DNA of 64,000 nucleotides from an uncultured Muribaculaceae bacterium. GTDB lineage: Bacteria > Bacteroidota > Bacteroidia > Bacteroidales > Muribaculaceae. Made by a program: the position numbers and the translations under genes. The notes under the pieces were generated by a model, which worked only from the letters and a program-made list of their open reading frames with translations, did no database searches and was not told the origin of the DNA. Below, piece after piece: positions 38,076 through 45,689 of the stretch. The stretch covers positions 1-64,000 of the forward strand of contig CAMWJS010000004.1 in NCBI GenBank assembly GCA_947174635.1, read 5' to 3'. Position 1 is the stretch's first letter. Every line of letters starts with the position of its first letter.

Positions 38076-39287
38076 ATGAAGATATTGGTTACTGGGGCCA
38101 AGGGGTTTGTGGGGAGGAATCTTTGTGCCCAGCTTAATAATATCAGGGAGGGGAAGGCGAGGAATTATGCCGTTGCGGTCGAGGAGGTTATGGAATATGA
38201 CATTGATTCCACGGCTGAGGAGCTTGACCGTTATTGCAGTGAGGCTGACTTTGTGTTCAATCTCGCGGGGGTGAACCGTCCGGAAAATCCGGATGATTTC
38301 CTCAAAGGGAATTTCGGCTTTGCCTCTACCCTGCTCGATACGCTCAAGAAGCATGGCAACAGGTGTCCGGTGATGCTGTCGAGTTCGATACAGGCCACTC
38401 TTACAGGCCGGTATGCCGGCCATCCCTACGGTGAGAGCAAGAAGGCGGGTGAAGAGCTGTTTTTCAGCTACGGCAAGGAGACCGGCGCCAAGGTGCTTGT
38501 GTACCGTTTCCCCAATCTTTTCGGCAAATGGTGCCGTCCGAACTATAATTCGGCGGTGGCGACTTTCTGCAACAACATTGCCAACGACCTTCCCATTCAG
38601 GTCAATGACCCGAGTGTTGAGCTCGAACTGCTCTACATCGACGACCTTGTGGAGGAGATGATTGCCGCCCTGTCGGGCGGGGAGCATCATTGCCGCTATG
38701 AGGGGGTGACTCCGGTCGAGGCTCCGGCCGACGAGGCTGGAACGTACTGCCATGTGCCGGTGACACATAAAGCTACACTTGGCGATATCGTGGCGATGCT
38801 TGAGGAGTTCAAGGCACAGCCCGTGACGCTGACTATGCCGGCCATTCCCGCCGGTTCGCTGAAGAAGAAGCTTTATTCGACCTATCTGAGCTATCTGCCG
38901 AAGGATAAGGCAGTCTTCGACCTTAAGATGAATGTCGACAGCCGCGGGTCGTTCACCGAGCTGCTGCGCACCATCGACTGCGGACAGTTCTCGGTCAACA
39001 TCTCCAATCCCGGCATCACGAAGGGAGAGCACTGGCACAACACGAAGTGGGAATTTTTCATCGTAGTGAGCGGCCGCGCACTGATACAGCAGCGCCGTGT
39101 CGGCTCGGACGAGGTGCTTGACTTCGAGGTCTCGGGCGAGAAGATACAGGCGGTGCATATGCTTCCGGGATATACCCACAATATCATCAACCGCTCGGAG
39201 ACAGAGCCGTTGGTTACACTGATGTGGGCCAACGAGGCGTTTGACCCCTCGCATCCCGACACATTCCACGAGCCGGTAGTCAGATAG
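38076..39287 (+). CDS. fnlB: SDR reductase with C-terminal cupin, FnlB/WbjC/CapF type
   Basis: A 403-residue bifunctional enzyme for the second step of UDP-L-FucNAc synthesis. The N-terminal SDR domain (ILVTGAKGFVGRNLCAQL, then VMLSSSIQATLTGRYAGHPYGESK) reduces the 4-keto group, and the C-terminal ~120 residues are a cupin (NISNPGITKGEHWHNTKWEF with the metal-binding His pair, then VHMLPGYTHNIIN), as in CapF of Staphylococcus aureus. All parts are present, slightly longer than the ~370 residues usual elsewhere. It follows the right 50-bp repeat. Confidence 0.9.
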   Translation: MKILVTGAKGFVGRNLCAQLNNIREGKARNYAVAVEEVMEYDIDSTAEELDRYCSEADFVFNLAGVNRPENPDDFLKGNFGFASTLLDTLKKHGNRCPVMLSSSIQATLTGRYAGHPYGESKKAGEELFFSYGKETGAKVLVYRFPNLFGKWCRPNYNSAVATFCNNIANDLPIQVNDPSVELELLYIDDLVEEMIAALSGGEHHCRYEGVTPVEAPADEAGTYCHVPVTHKATLGDIVAMLEEFKAQPVTLTMPAIPAGSLKKKLYSTYLSYLPKDKAVFDLKMNVDSRGSFTELLRTIDCGQFSVNISNPGITKGEHWHNTKWEFFIVVSGRALIQQRRVGSDEVLDFEVSGEKIQAVHMLPGYTHNIINRSETEPLVTLMWANEAFDPSHPDTFHEPVVR

Positions 39288-39303
39288 CCTTAAAAAGGTG
39301 ATT

Positions 39304-39335
39304 TTTGCATATTTGCAATGATTTGACTAACTTTG
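39304..39335 (+). promoter_or_regulatory. Internal promoter before the cytidylyltransferase-kinase fusion
   Basis: TTTG (39304-39307), 20 bases, TAACTTTG (39328-39335): a full Bacteroidota consensus inside the operon. The start of transcription would be near 39341, downstream of the TTG at 39333, which decides that the ATG at 39375 is the real start of the next gene. Confidence 0.7.
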
Positions 39336-39374
39336 TCAAAATTTATACAAATCATCATAACTCCCGATCAGACC

Positions 39375-40523
39375 ATGGCGAAGAAGGTATTTGTTAGCGG
39401 CTGCTATGACATGCTCCACAGCGGGCATGTGGCATTTTTCAAATCGGCGGCACAATATGGCGACCTGTATGTCGGCATAGGCTCTGACGAGACCATTCTC
39501 CACTATAAGAACCGCAAGACGGTCTACTCGGAGAAAGAGCGTCTGTACATGGTCAAGGCCATACGCTATGTGACCGATGCCTACATCAATGCCGGCAGCG
39601 GCATCATGGACTTTGTGCCGACACTCGACATCGTGAAGCCCGACGTTTTTGTCGTGAACACCGACGGCGGAAGCGAGGAGAAGCGCCGGCTGTGTGAGGA
39701 ACGCGGCATCGAATACATCGAGCTTGAACGTGTGCCCGACGCCGGACTCGAAGCCCGCTCCACCACATCGCTGCGTACCAACGTAAAGTCGAAGATACCC
39801 TATCGTGTAGATATTGCCGGAACATGGATTGACCAGCCGTATGTGTCGGAACACTATCCCGGCTGGGCCATCACCGTATCGATAGAGCCTACGCAGGAAT
39901 TCATGGAACGGGGCGGACTGTCGACCTCGACACGCAACGCAGCCCGCAAGATATGGCCCTACGAGCTTCCCAACTACAATGAGGAGATGCTCGCGCGCCT
40001 GCTGTTCTGCTTTGAGAACGACCCAGAAAGCCACGGGCACATATCGGGAGCGCAGGATGCCATAGGCATCTGCATGAGCGGGCTTGTACGCCACTATTAC
40101 AACAACCGCTACTGGCCCGACAAAATCGAGTCGGTGCATGACGAGGAGATACTCTCATGGCTTGAGAGCCACGTATGCCTGGTGCCGATGTTCCCGCGCA
40201 GGGAGAATGTGAACATACTCGAGGGAAAGGATATCACGCTCGACAAAGTGAAAGCGCTTGCCGAGGCGGCAGAGCGTTGCTGGGAGGCGATACTTGCCCG
40301 TGACCTCGACGCATTCGCCAAAGCATATACCGACTCGTTCAACGCCCAGGTGGCAATGTTTCCGGCGATGATGCAGCCGGGAGTCGAGGAATATATCGAC
40401 CGGTGCAAGGCAGCCGGAGCGATGGCATGGAAGATGTGCGGCGCCGGCGGCGGCGGTCATCTTGCAATCGTTGTCGACAAGGTGCCGGAGTTTGCCGTTC
40501 CGATCAGAATCAGGCGGCAGTAA
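39375..40523 (+). CDS. Cytidylyltransferase / GHMP-kinase-like fusion
   Basis: A ~382-residue two-domain protein. Residues ~1-130 are a TagD/HldE-type nucleotidyltransferase (VFVSGCYDMLHSGHVAFF, the H-x-G-H motif; later RSTTSLR). From ~145 on it resembles GHMP kinases: KIPYRVDIAGTWIDQPYV at the start, SGAQDAIGICMSGL in place of the usual glycine-serine loop, and KMCGAGGGGHLAIV as the third motif. Together they could phosphorylate a sugar or polyol and activate it as CDP or another NDP derivative. The start is the ATG at 39375; the longer frame begins at a TTG within the promoter. It lies between fnlB and fnlC but is not part of the known L-FucNAc pathway. The weak second GHMP motif leaves kinase activity uncertain. 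Confidence 0.78.
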   Translation: MAKKVFVSGCYDMLHSGHVAFFKSAAQYGDLYVGIGSDETILHYKNRKTVYSEKERLYMVKAIRYVTDAYINAGSGIMDFVPTLDIVKPDVFVVNTDGGSEEKRRLCEERGIEYIELERVPDAGLEARSTTSLRTNVKSKIPYRVDIAGTWIDQPYVSEHYPGWAITVSIEPTQEFMERGGLSTSTRNAARKIWPYELPNYNEEMLARLLFCFENDPESHGHISGAQDAIGICMSGLVRHYYNNRYWPDKIESVHDEEILSWLESHVCLVPMFPRRENVNILEGKDITLDKVKALAEAAERCWEAILARDLDAFAKAYTDSFNAQVAMFPAMMQPGVEEYIDRCKAAGAMAWKMCGAGGGGHLAIVVDKVPEFAVPIRIRRQ

Positions 40524-40530
40524 TAGCCCC

Positions 40531-40604
40531 GGGGGCGAGATGCCCCCGCCCCACTTTTATGTCGGACGTGTCAGACCGGTCGGACGTGTCGGACAAGTCT
40601 GACT
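40531..40604 (+). repeat. GC hairpin and tandem GTCGGACGTGTC repeats
   Basis: GGGGGC (40531-40536) pairs with GCCCCC (40542-40547). It is followed by two GTCGGACGTGTC units (40561-40572 and 40579-40590) and an AGTCTGAC, which make a locally self-complementary stretch between the fusion gene and fnlC. It may be a degenerate intergenic repeat; no T-run follows, so a terminator is doubtful. Confidence 0.45.
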
Positions 40605-40640
40605 GAATTTAATCAGAACAAGTTATCACTAATATAGACA

Positions 40641-41813
40641 ATGGATTTTTCAAACGTATCATTCGAGAATAACGGCAAGCTGAAGCTGCTGATTATCGTA
40701 GGGACACGTCCCGAGATAATCCGTCTGGCGGCCGTCATCAATGCGTGTCGCAGATATTTCGACACCATTCTCGCGCACACGGGACAAAACTATGACTACA
40801 ATCTTAACGGCATCTTTTTCCGCGACCTCAAGCTCAAGGAGCCGGAGGTGTATCTCGATGCCGTAGGCGCCGACCTGGGCGAGACTATGGGCAATATCAT
40901 AGCATTGTCCTATAAACTGATGGCACAGATCAAGCCCGACGCGGTGCTCGTGCTGGGCGATACAAACTCGTGTCTGTCGGTGATCGGCGCCAAGCGCCTG
41001 CATATCCCTATCTTCCACATGGAAGCGGGCAACCGCTGCAAGGACGAGTGTCTGCCCGAAGAGACCAACCGACGCATTGTCGACATCATTTCAGACGTGA
41101 ACCTGGCCTACAGCGAGCATGCGCGCAAATATCTGCATGACTGCGGACTGCCCAAGGAGCGTGTGTATGTGACCGGTTCGCCGATGGCCGAGGTGCTCCA
41201 CAACAACCTGAATGAAATCGAGGCCTCGGACATACATGCCCGTTTAGGACTCGAAAAAGGGAAATACATACTCCTTTCGGCACACCGCGAGGAGAATATC
41301 GATACGGAGAAGAACTTCATGTCGCTGTTCAACGCCATCAACAAAATGGCCGAGAAATACGATATGCCTATACTCTATTCCTGCCATCCGCGCAGCCGCA
41401 AGCGCTTAGAGCAATCGGGCTTCGAGCTCGACAGCCGCGTGATACGCCACGAACCGCTCGGATTTCATGACTACAACTGCTTGCAGATGAATGCGTTCGC
41501 AGTAGTCAGCGACAGCGGCACGCTGCCCGAGGAGTCATCGTTTTTCACCTCGGTGGGACATGCGTTCCCGGCGGTGTGCATACGCACCTCGACCGAGCGC
41601 CCCGAAGCGCTCGACAAAGGATGCTTCGTGCTTGCCGGCATCGACGAGAACAGCCTGCTGCAGGCTGTCGACACCGCCGTCGGGCTCATAGCCGACGGCC
41701 GCTACGGCATCCCCGTGCCCGACTACACCGACGAGAACGTCAGCGACAAGGTGGTGCGTCTGATACAGTCATATACCGGAGTAGTAAACAAGATGGTATG
41801 GCGAAAATACTGA
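40641..41813 (+). CDS. fnlC: UDP-sugar 2-epimerase, FnlC/WbjD/CapG type
   Basis: A 390-residue GT-B fold epimerase of the WecB family, catalysing the last step to UDP-N-acetyl-L-fucosamine. Visible motifs: LLIIVGTRPEIIRLAAVI, HTGQNYDYNLNGIFF, VLGDTNSCLSV, FHMEAGNRCKDECLPEETNR, SAHREENIDTEKNF and SDSGTLPEESSF (UDP-binding). A plain WecB making UDP-ManNAc is the alternative, but fnlA and fnlB upstream favour FnlC. Its 3' end overlaps the next start by 16 bases. Confidence 0.9.
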   Translation: MDFSNVSFENNGKLKLLIIVGTRPEIIRLAAVINACRRYFDTILAHTGQNYDYNLNGIFFRDLKLKEPEVYLDAVGADLGETMGNIIALSYKLMAQIKPDAVLVLGDTNSCLSVIGAKRLHIPIFHMEAGNRCKDECLPEETNRRIVDIISDVNLAYSEHARKYLHDCGLPKERVYVTGSPMAEVLHNNLNEIEASDIHARLGLEKGKYILLSAHREENIDTEKNFMSLFNAINKMAEKYDMPILYSCHPRSRKRLEQSGFELDSRVIRHEPLGFHDYNCLQMNAFAVVSDSGTLPEESSFFTSVGHAFPAVCIRTSTERPEALDKGCFVLAGIDENSLLQAVDTAVGLIADGRYGIPVPDYTDENVSDKVVRLIQSYTGVVNKMVWRKY

Positions 41814-43042
41814 TCCACTCACTGATATTCTCGCCCGACGGCGTATCGACCGCCTATCTCTATTCCGACATAGCGCGCCGTCTGCACGACGAGGGGCACG
41901 AGGTGGTGGTGTTGTCGACCACACCCCACTACAATATTGTCGACGAGGAGCTTGCAAAGCAGCCGATGCGATGGAAAATCCCCGGCATTTGCAAGCAGAG
42001 CGACTACCACGGCATCAAGGTGTACCACATCCCGCAGAAGAAATTCAAGTCGACGCTGCTGAGGCTTTTCGGATTTGCCTACTGGCATGTGATAGCTTTC
42101 ATCATCGGCCTGTCGATACGCAAGGTAGACCTGATACTGTCGCCGTCGCCGCCTCTTACAATCGGAGTCATCAACAACTGGCTCAAGAAACTGAAAGGAT
42201 GCCGCACGGTGTACAACGTTCAGGAGATATATCCCGACATATTGCCCAAGAAAGAGGGAACAGTGGTGAATATGCTCAAGAAGATGGAACGGTATGTCTA
42301 CAACAAGTCGAACGCCGTGACTACCATCGACCAGGTGTTTTACGACACAATCGCCGGACGCTTCAAAGACCAGTCGAAGCTGCATATCATACCCAACTTC
42401 GTTGACACCGAACTGTACAATCCCGGCAACTGCGACACATCGGTACTTGACCGGACAATGTTTCCCCGGACCGACGCCGTCAAGGTGATGTATGCGGGCA
42501 ACATAGGGTTTGCGCAGGACTGGGAGACACTCGTAGACCTCGCCAAGCGTACGCGCCAGGAGAACATCGAGTATTTCGTAATCGGCGAGGGGGTGATGAA
42601 GCCGTGGCTCGAGGAGCAGAAAAAGGCCGAAGGACTTGACAAAATCCACATACTCCCCTATCAGAAACGCGAACTGATGCCGGTGCTCTTAGCCTATTCC
42701 GACGTGCAGTTCATATTCATGTCGCCCCAGATGGAGGGACAGGGATTTCCGTCGAAAGTGTACACAATCATGGCGTGCGCACGTCCGTTGATGGTATGCT
42801 CGGGCGCCGGGACACCGATTGTCAACTTCCTCGAGGGGAAAGGATGTGCGCTGCTCGACACAGAGAAGGAGCAGGCTGCCAAAGTGGAGAAGCTTTACGG
42901 ATGGCTCAGGAGCCAGACCAAGCAGACGCTCCGCGAGACAGGTGCGCGCGGACTTGATGTAATCGAGAAAGAATACTCCAAGGAGATTGTCACCGGACAG
43001 TATCTGGAATTGGTGGAAAATCTTTGCAAAAAGGGGAAATAA
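41798..43042 (+). CDS. wbuB: GT4 glycosyltransferase, WbuB-like L-FucNAc transferase
   Basis: A ~414-residue GT-B transferase. The start is the ATG at 41798 (MAKILIHSLIFSPDG), overlapping fnlC; the longer open frame runs back inside fnlC and is rejected. LSPSPPLTIGVINNWLKK, YNVQEIYPDILPKKEG, VMYAGNIGFAQDWETLV and MEGQGFPSKVYTIMACARPL are typical of the WbuB branch, which adds L-FucNAc in Escherichia coli O26-type clusters. Coming straight after fnlABC, transfer of L-FucNAc is the natural role. Confidence 0.82.
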   Translation: MAKILIHSLIFSPDGVSTAYLYSDIARRLHDEGHEVVVLSTTPHYNIVDEELAKQPMRWKIPGICKQSDYHGIKVYHIPQKKFKSTLLRLFGFAYWHVIAFIIGLSIRKVDLILSPSPPLTIGVINNWLKKLKGCRTVYNVQEIYPDILPKKEGTVVNMLKKMERYVYNKSNAVTTIDQVFYDTIAGRFKDQSKLHIIPNFVDTELYNPGNCDTSVLDRTMFPRTDAVKVMYAGNIGFAQDWETLVDLAKRTRQENIEYFVIGEGVMKPWLEEQKKAEGLDKIHILPYQKRELMPVLLAYSDVQFIFMSPQMEGQGFPSKVYTIMACARPLMVCSGAGTPIVNFLEGKGCALLDTEKEQAAKVEKLYGWLRSQTKQTLRETGARGLDVIEKEYSKEIVTGQYLELVENLCKKGK

Positions 43043-43060
43043 ACCGGACGGGAATAATGA

Positions 43061-43079
43061 CCGCGGTTGAAAACCGCGG
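43061..43079 (+). repeat. CCGCGGTT hairpin followed by CTACTATT
   Basis: CCGCGGTT (43061-43068) pairs with AACCGCGG (43072-43079) around a 3-base loop, then comes CTACTATT. The same tail follows another hairpin at 44108-44127 and appears in the large palindrome near 47960, so it may belong to one repeat family. Confidence 0.45.
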
Positions 43080-43135
43080 CTACTATTCTGCCCGATAAAT
43101 CCGGCTCACAGAAGCCAGCTATGTAAATATTGTTT

Positions 43136-44074
43136 ATGAAATTACTTATAACGGGAATACATGGATTTGTGGGGAGTAATCTTGTGGGGGCTCTGAAAGG
43201 GCGCCATGAGATTTACGGACTCGATATTGTCACTCCGGAGAAAGAGGGGGTGGTGAAGACGTATACTTGGGCTGACCTCGATGCAGGCCGGGTGCCTGAG
43301 GTGGATGCCGTGATACATCTGGCCGGAAAAGCCCACGACACTAAGAACAAGGCCGATGCTGACGTTTATTTCAAGGTCAACACGGGGCTTACCCAGAAGA
43401 TTTATGACCATTATCTGCAGTCGCCGGCCGTGAAGTTTATCTTTTTCAGTTCGGTTAAGGCGGCTGCCGACAGTGTGGAGGGTGATATTCTCGACGAGAA
43501 CATCACGCCAAAGCCTGTAGGTCCCTACGGCGAGAGCAAAATCAGGGCTGAAGAGTACATACAGTCGAAATGGGACAACGAGCGGAAGCGGACCTATATA
43601 TTCCGTCCGTGCATGATACACGGTCCGGGCAACAAAGGGAACCTCAACCTGCTGCATTCGGTGATACGCCGCGGCATACCGTGGCCTTTGGGGGCGTTTG
43701 ACAATCTGCGGTCGTTCACCTCGATTGACAATCTGACGCATATCATCGGTCTGCTGCTCGAAAGCGACGCTCCCACGGGCATCTACAACATCGGCGATGA
43801 CAAACCGCTGTCGACCAACGAACTGATAGGGCTGATGTGCGAGGCGATGGGAAAGAAGCCCCGGATATGGAAGATGCCTCGCGGGATGGTGCGTTTCATG
43901 GCCTCGACCGGGTCGTTGCTCCATCTGCCGCTGAACAAGGAGCGGCTGCGTAAACTGACTGAGAATTATGTTGTGGACAACGGCAAAATAAAGCGTGCTC
44001 TCGGGATTGAAACGCTGCCGGTAAGTTCGGCGGAAGGGATAAAGCGCACGATCAAGGCGTTTCATAATTCATAA
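43136..44074 (+). CDS. NAD-dependent sugar 4-epimerase/reductase, WbpV-like
   Basis: A ~312-residue SDR protein: LLITGIHGFVGSNLVGAL (NAD(P) site), VIHLAGKAHDTKNK, FFSSVKAAADS and PYGESKIRAEEYI (Ser and YxxxK catalytic set). It resembles WbpV/WbuX-type enzymes that reduce or epimerise UDP-4-keto-6-deoxy-GlcNAc toward UDP-QuiNAc or UDP-FucNAc. The gene pair with a WecA/WbpL-like transferase is the usual arrangement for making and loading the first sugar. The start is the ATG at 43136; a TTG two codons earlier is less likely. Its last codons lie in a CATAATT tandem repeat (44063-44090). Confidence 0.82.
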   Translation: MKLLITGIHGFVGSNLVGALKGRHEIYGLDIVTPEKEGVVKTYTWADLDAGRVPEVDAVIHLAGKAHDTKNKADADVYFKVNTGLTQKIYDHYLQSPAVKFIFFSSVKAAADSVEGDILDENITPKPVGPYGESKIRAEEYIQSKWDNERKRTYIFRPCMIHGPGNKGNLNLLHSVIRRGIPWPLGAFDNLRSFTSIDNLTHIIGLLLESDAPTGIYNIGDDKPLSTNELIGLMCEAMGKKPRIWKMPRGMVRFMASTGSLLHLPLNKERLRKLTENYVVDNGKIKRALGIETLPVSSAEGIKRTIKAFHNS

Positions 44075-44090
44075 TTCATAATTCATAATT
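44063..44090 (+). repeat. Four tandem CATAATT repeats
   Basis: Four perfect 7-base units, the first one and a half forming the end of the upstream gene (HNS stop). Slippage here could change the last residues of that gene. Confidence 0.7.
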
Positions 44091-44107
44091 TTTTTTGTGT
44101 GCGTGGC

Positions 44108-44127
44108 GGCTGCATCGGGATGCAGCC
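44108..44127 (+). repeat. GGCTGCAT hairpin
   Basis: GGCTGCAT (44108-44115) pairs with ATGCAGCC (44120-44127), followed by CTACTATTGACGGGC. The last part, ATTGACGGGCA-ATTTA, is repeated at 44160-44176 with one change. Structured intergenic repeat of unknown role. Confidence 0.45.
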
Positions 44128-44234
44128 CTACTATTGACGGGCACATTTAGTGTGTGGTTATTGACGGGCAAATTTAAATTAGTTTGTGGATTTGGATTTT
44201 GTCTAAATTTATAATATATCCGGATTTAGTTTAT

Positions 44235-45209
44235 ATGGAATACGTAATTATTGCTATTATATTGCTTGTTGCGGAGCTGGTATATTTCAGGATAGCCGAC
44301 CGCTTCAATATCATCGACAAGCCCAACGAACGCAGTTCGCATACGAAAATCACCCTTCGCGGAGGGGGTGTGATATTTCTTATCGGTGCATGGATATGGG
44401 CTGCTTTTTTCGGCATACACTACATCTGGTTCATGACCGGGCTTACACTCATCGGCCTGGTAAGTTTTGCCGATGACGTGCACTCGACGCCCAATGCGCT
44501 GCGCCTTGTGGTCCAGTTCACGGCGATGATGCTGATGTTCATCAACCTGCATCTTTATGAGTCGACCACGTGGTGGCTGCTTCTGCCGGCACTGATAGTG
44601 AGCGTGGGCATCATCAACGCTTACAACTTCATGGACGGCATCAACGGTATCACCGGCTGCTATTCGCTTGCCGTGGTAGCTCCGCTTGCCTACCTCAACC
44701 ATGAGCTTCACTTCGTGGAGGATAGCCTTCTGACGGTTACGGCAATCAGCGCGGTAGTGTTCCTTGTGTTCAATTTCAGGAAGAGGGCGAAATGCTTTGC
44801 GGGGGACGTGGGCTCGGTCAGCATTGCGTTCATACTCCTGTTCTGCACCGGACGTCTGATTATGGCGACGGGAAACCCCGTCTATCTGCTGCTGCTCGGA
44901 GTATATGGCGCCGACACCGTGCTTACGATTATCCACCGCATCAAGCTCGGGGAAAATCTCGGTGAGGCCCACCGCAAGCATGCCTATCAGCTGATGTCGA
45001 ACGAGCTCAAAATGCGCCATACGCTCGTGTCGGTAATATACATGTCGATGCAGCTGGCGATATCATTCGGGCTGACCGCAATCAGCGACACCACGGGCCA
45101 ATGGATATATTTCTGTGTCATAACGATAACACTTGCCCTTGGATATTTGGCGTTTATGAAAAAATTTTATTATCTTCACGAACAATATCTACTTGCCAAG
45201 AAATCATGA
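44235..45209 (+). CDS. Initiating glycosyl-1-phosphate transferase (WecA/WbpL-like)
   Basis: A ~324-residue polyprenyl-phosphate sugar-1-phosphate transferase with about ten membrane segments. It should load the first sugar of the repeat unit (for example QuiNAc, FucNAc or GlcNAc) onto undecaprenyl phosphate. Family motifs are clear: FADDVHSTPNALRLV, NAYNFMDGINGI and FAGDVGSVSIAFI (catalytic Asp loops), then a His-rich HRKHAYQLM loop. The ATG at 44235 (MEYVIIAI) is preferred over an upstream TTG at 44184. The stop overlaps the wbuC ATG. Confidence 0.9.
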   Translation: MEYVIIAIILLVAELVYFRIADRFNIIDKPNERSSHTKITLRGGGVIFLIGAWIWAAFFGIHYIWFMTGLTLIGLVSFADDVHSTPNALRLVVQFTAMMLMFINLHLYESTTWWLLLPALIVSVGIINAYNFMDGINGITGCYSLAVVAPLAYLNHELHFVEDSLLTVTAISAVVFLVFNFRKRAKCFAGDVGSVSIAFILLFCTGRLIMATGNPVYLLLLGVYGADTVLTIIHRIKLGENLGEAHRKHAYQLMSNELKMRHTLVSVIYMSMQLAISFGLTAISDTTGQWIYFCVITITLALGYLAFMKKFYYLHEQYLLAKKS

Positions 45210-45598
45210 ACTTTATTATCGGTGAACCTATTTTAGAGAAATTGCTGGAAGAAGCCGCCGGAAACGCACGCCTACGCACAAACCACGATCTACGCAACTC
45301 GGCTTCTGACACGTCGCAACGGATGCTCAACGCGCTTATGCCCGGGACGGCAGTGCCTGTGCACCGCCATTTGGCCACATCGGAGACCGTTGTGCTGCTC
45401 AAGGGTCGCATCGCAGAAATCTATTATGACGACAACGGCAACGAAACCGAGCGAATTGAACTCGATGCCAACGGAGAAAACCGTGGCGTACAGATTGCCG
45501 CCGGCCAATGGCACACTATCGAAGTGCATGAGCCGTCGGTCATCATCGAGATGAAAGACGGCGCCTACGCGCCACTGTCGGCCGAAGAAATCCGCTGA
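45206..45598 (+). CDS. wbuC: WbuC-family cupin
   Basis: A ~130-residue cupin-fold metalloprotein. MNFIIGEPILEKLLEEA is followed by the cupin core AVPVHRHLATSETVVLLKGR, holding the metal-binding His-x-His and Glu, and WHTIEVHEPSVIIEMKDGAY. WbuC is regularly found with fnlABC/wbuB clusters in Enterobacteria, so its presence here supports the L-FucNAc reading; its reaction is not established. The ATG at 45206 overlaps the upstream TGA. The longer frame back to 45101 lies inside the transferase gene. Confidence 0.88.
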   Translation: MNFIIGEPILEKLLEEAAGNARLRTNHDLRNSASDTSQRMLNALMPGTAVPVHRHLATSETVVLLKGRIAEIYYDDNGNETERIELDANGENRGVQIAAGQWHTIEVHEPSVIIEMKDGAYAPLSAEEIR

Positions 45599-45689
45599 AC
45601 GGGCTCCATTCATCACACTCCCTCCGACCATTCATTCTCACTATTATCCTTTTCATGACCTCAACAATCTAAAATACAGACTAAAAAAT

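Noticed and set aside
39333..39374. TTG start giving a 14-residue longer cytidylyltransferase fusion
   Set aside because: The TTG is part of the -7 element, upstream of the predicted transcript start; the family motif begins right after the ATG at 39375.
40561..40604. GTCGGACGTGTC repeats as a CRISPR-like array
   Set aside because: Only two units with a 6-base gap and no spacers of normal length; no cas genes in the window.
41576..41797. 488-codon form of the WbuB-like gene
   Set aside because: The extra N-terminus is Arg-rich sequence in the shadow of fnlC; the conserved start is at 41798.
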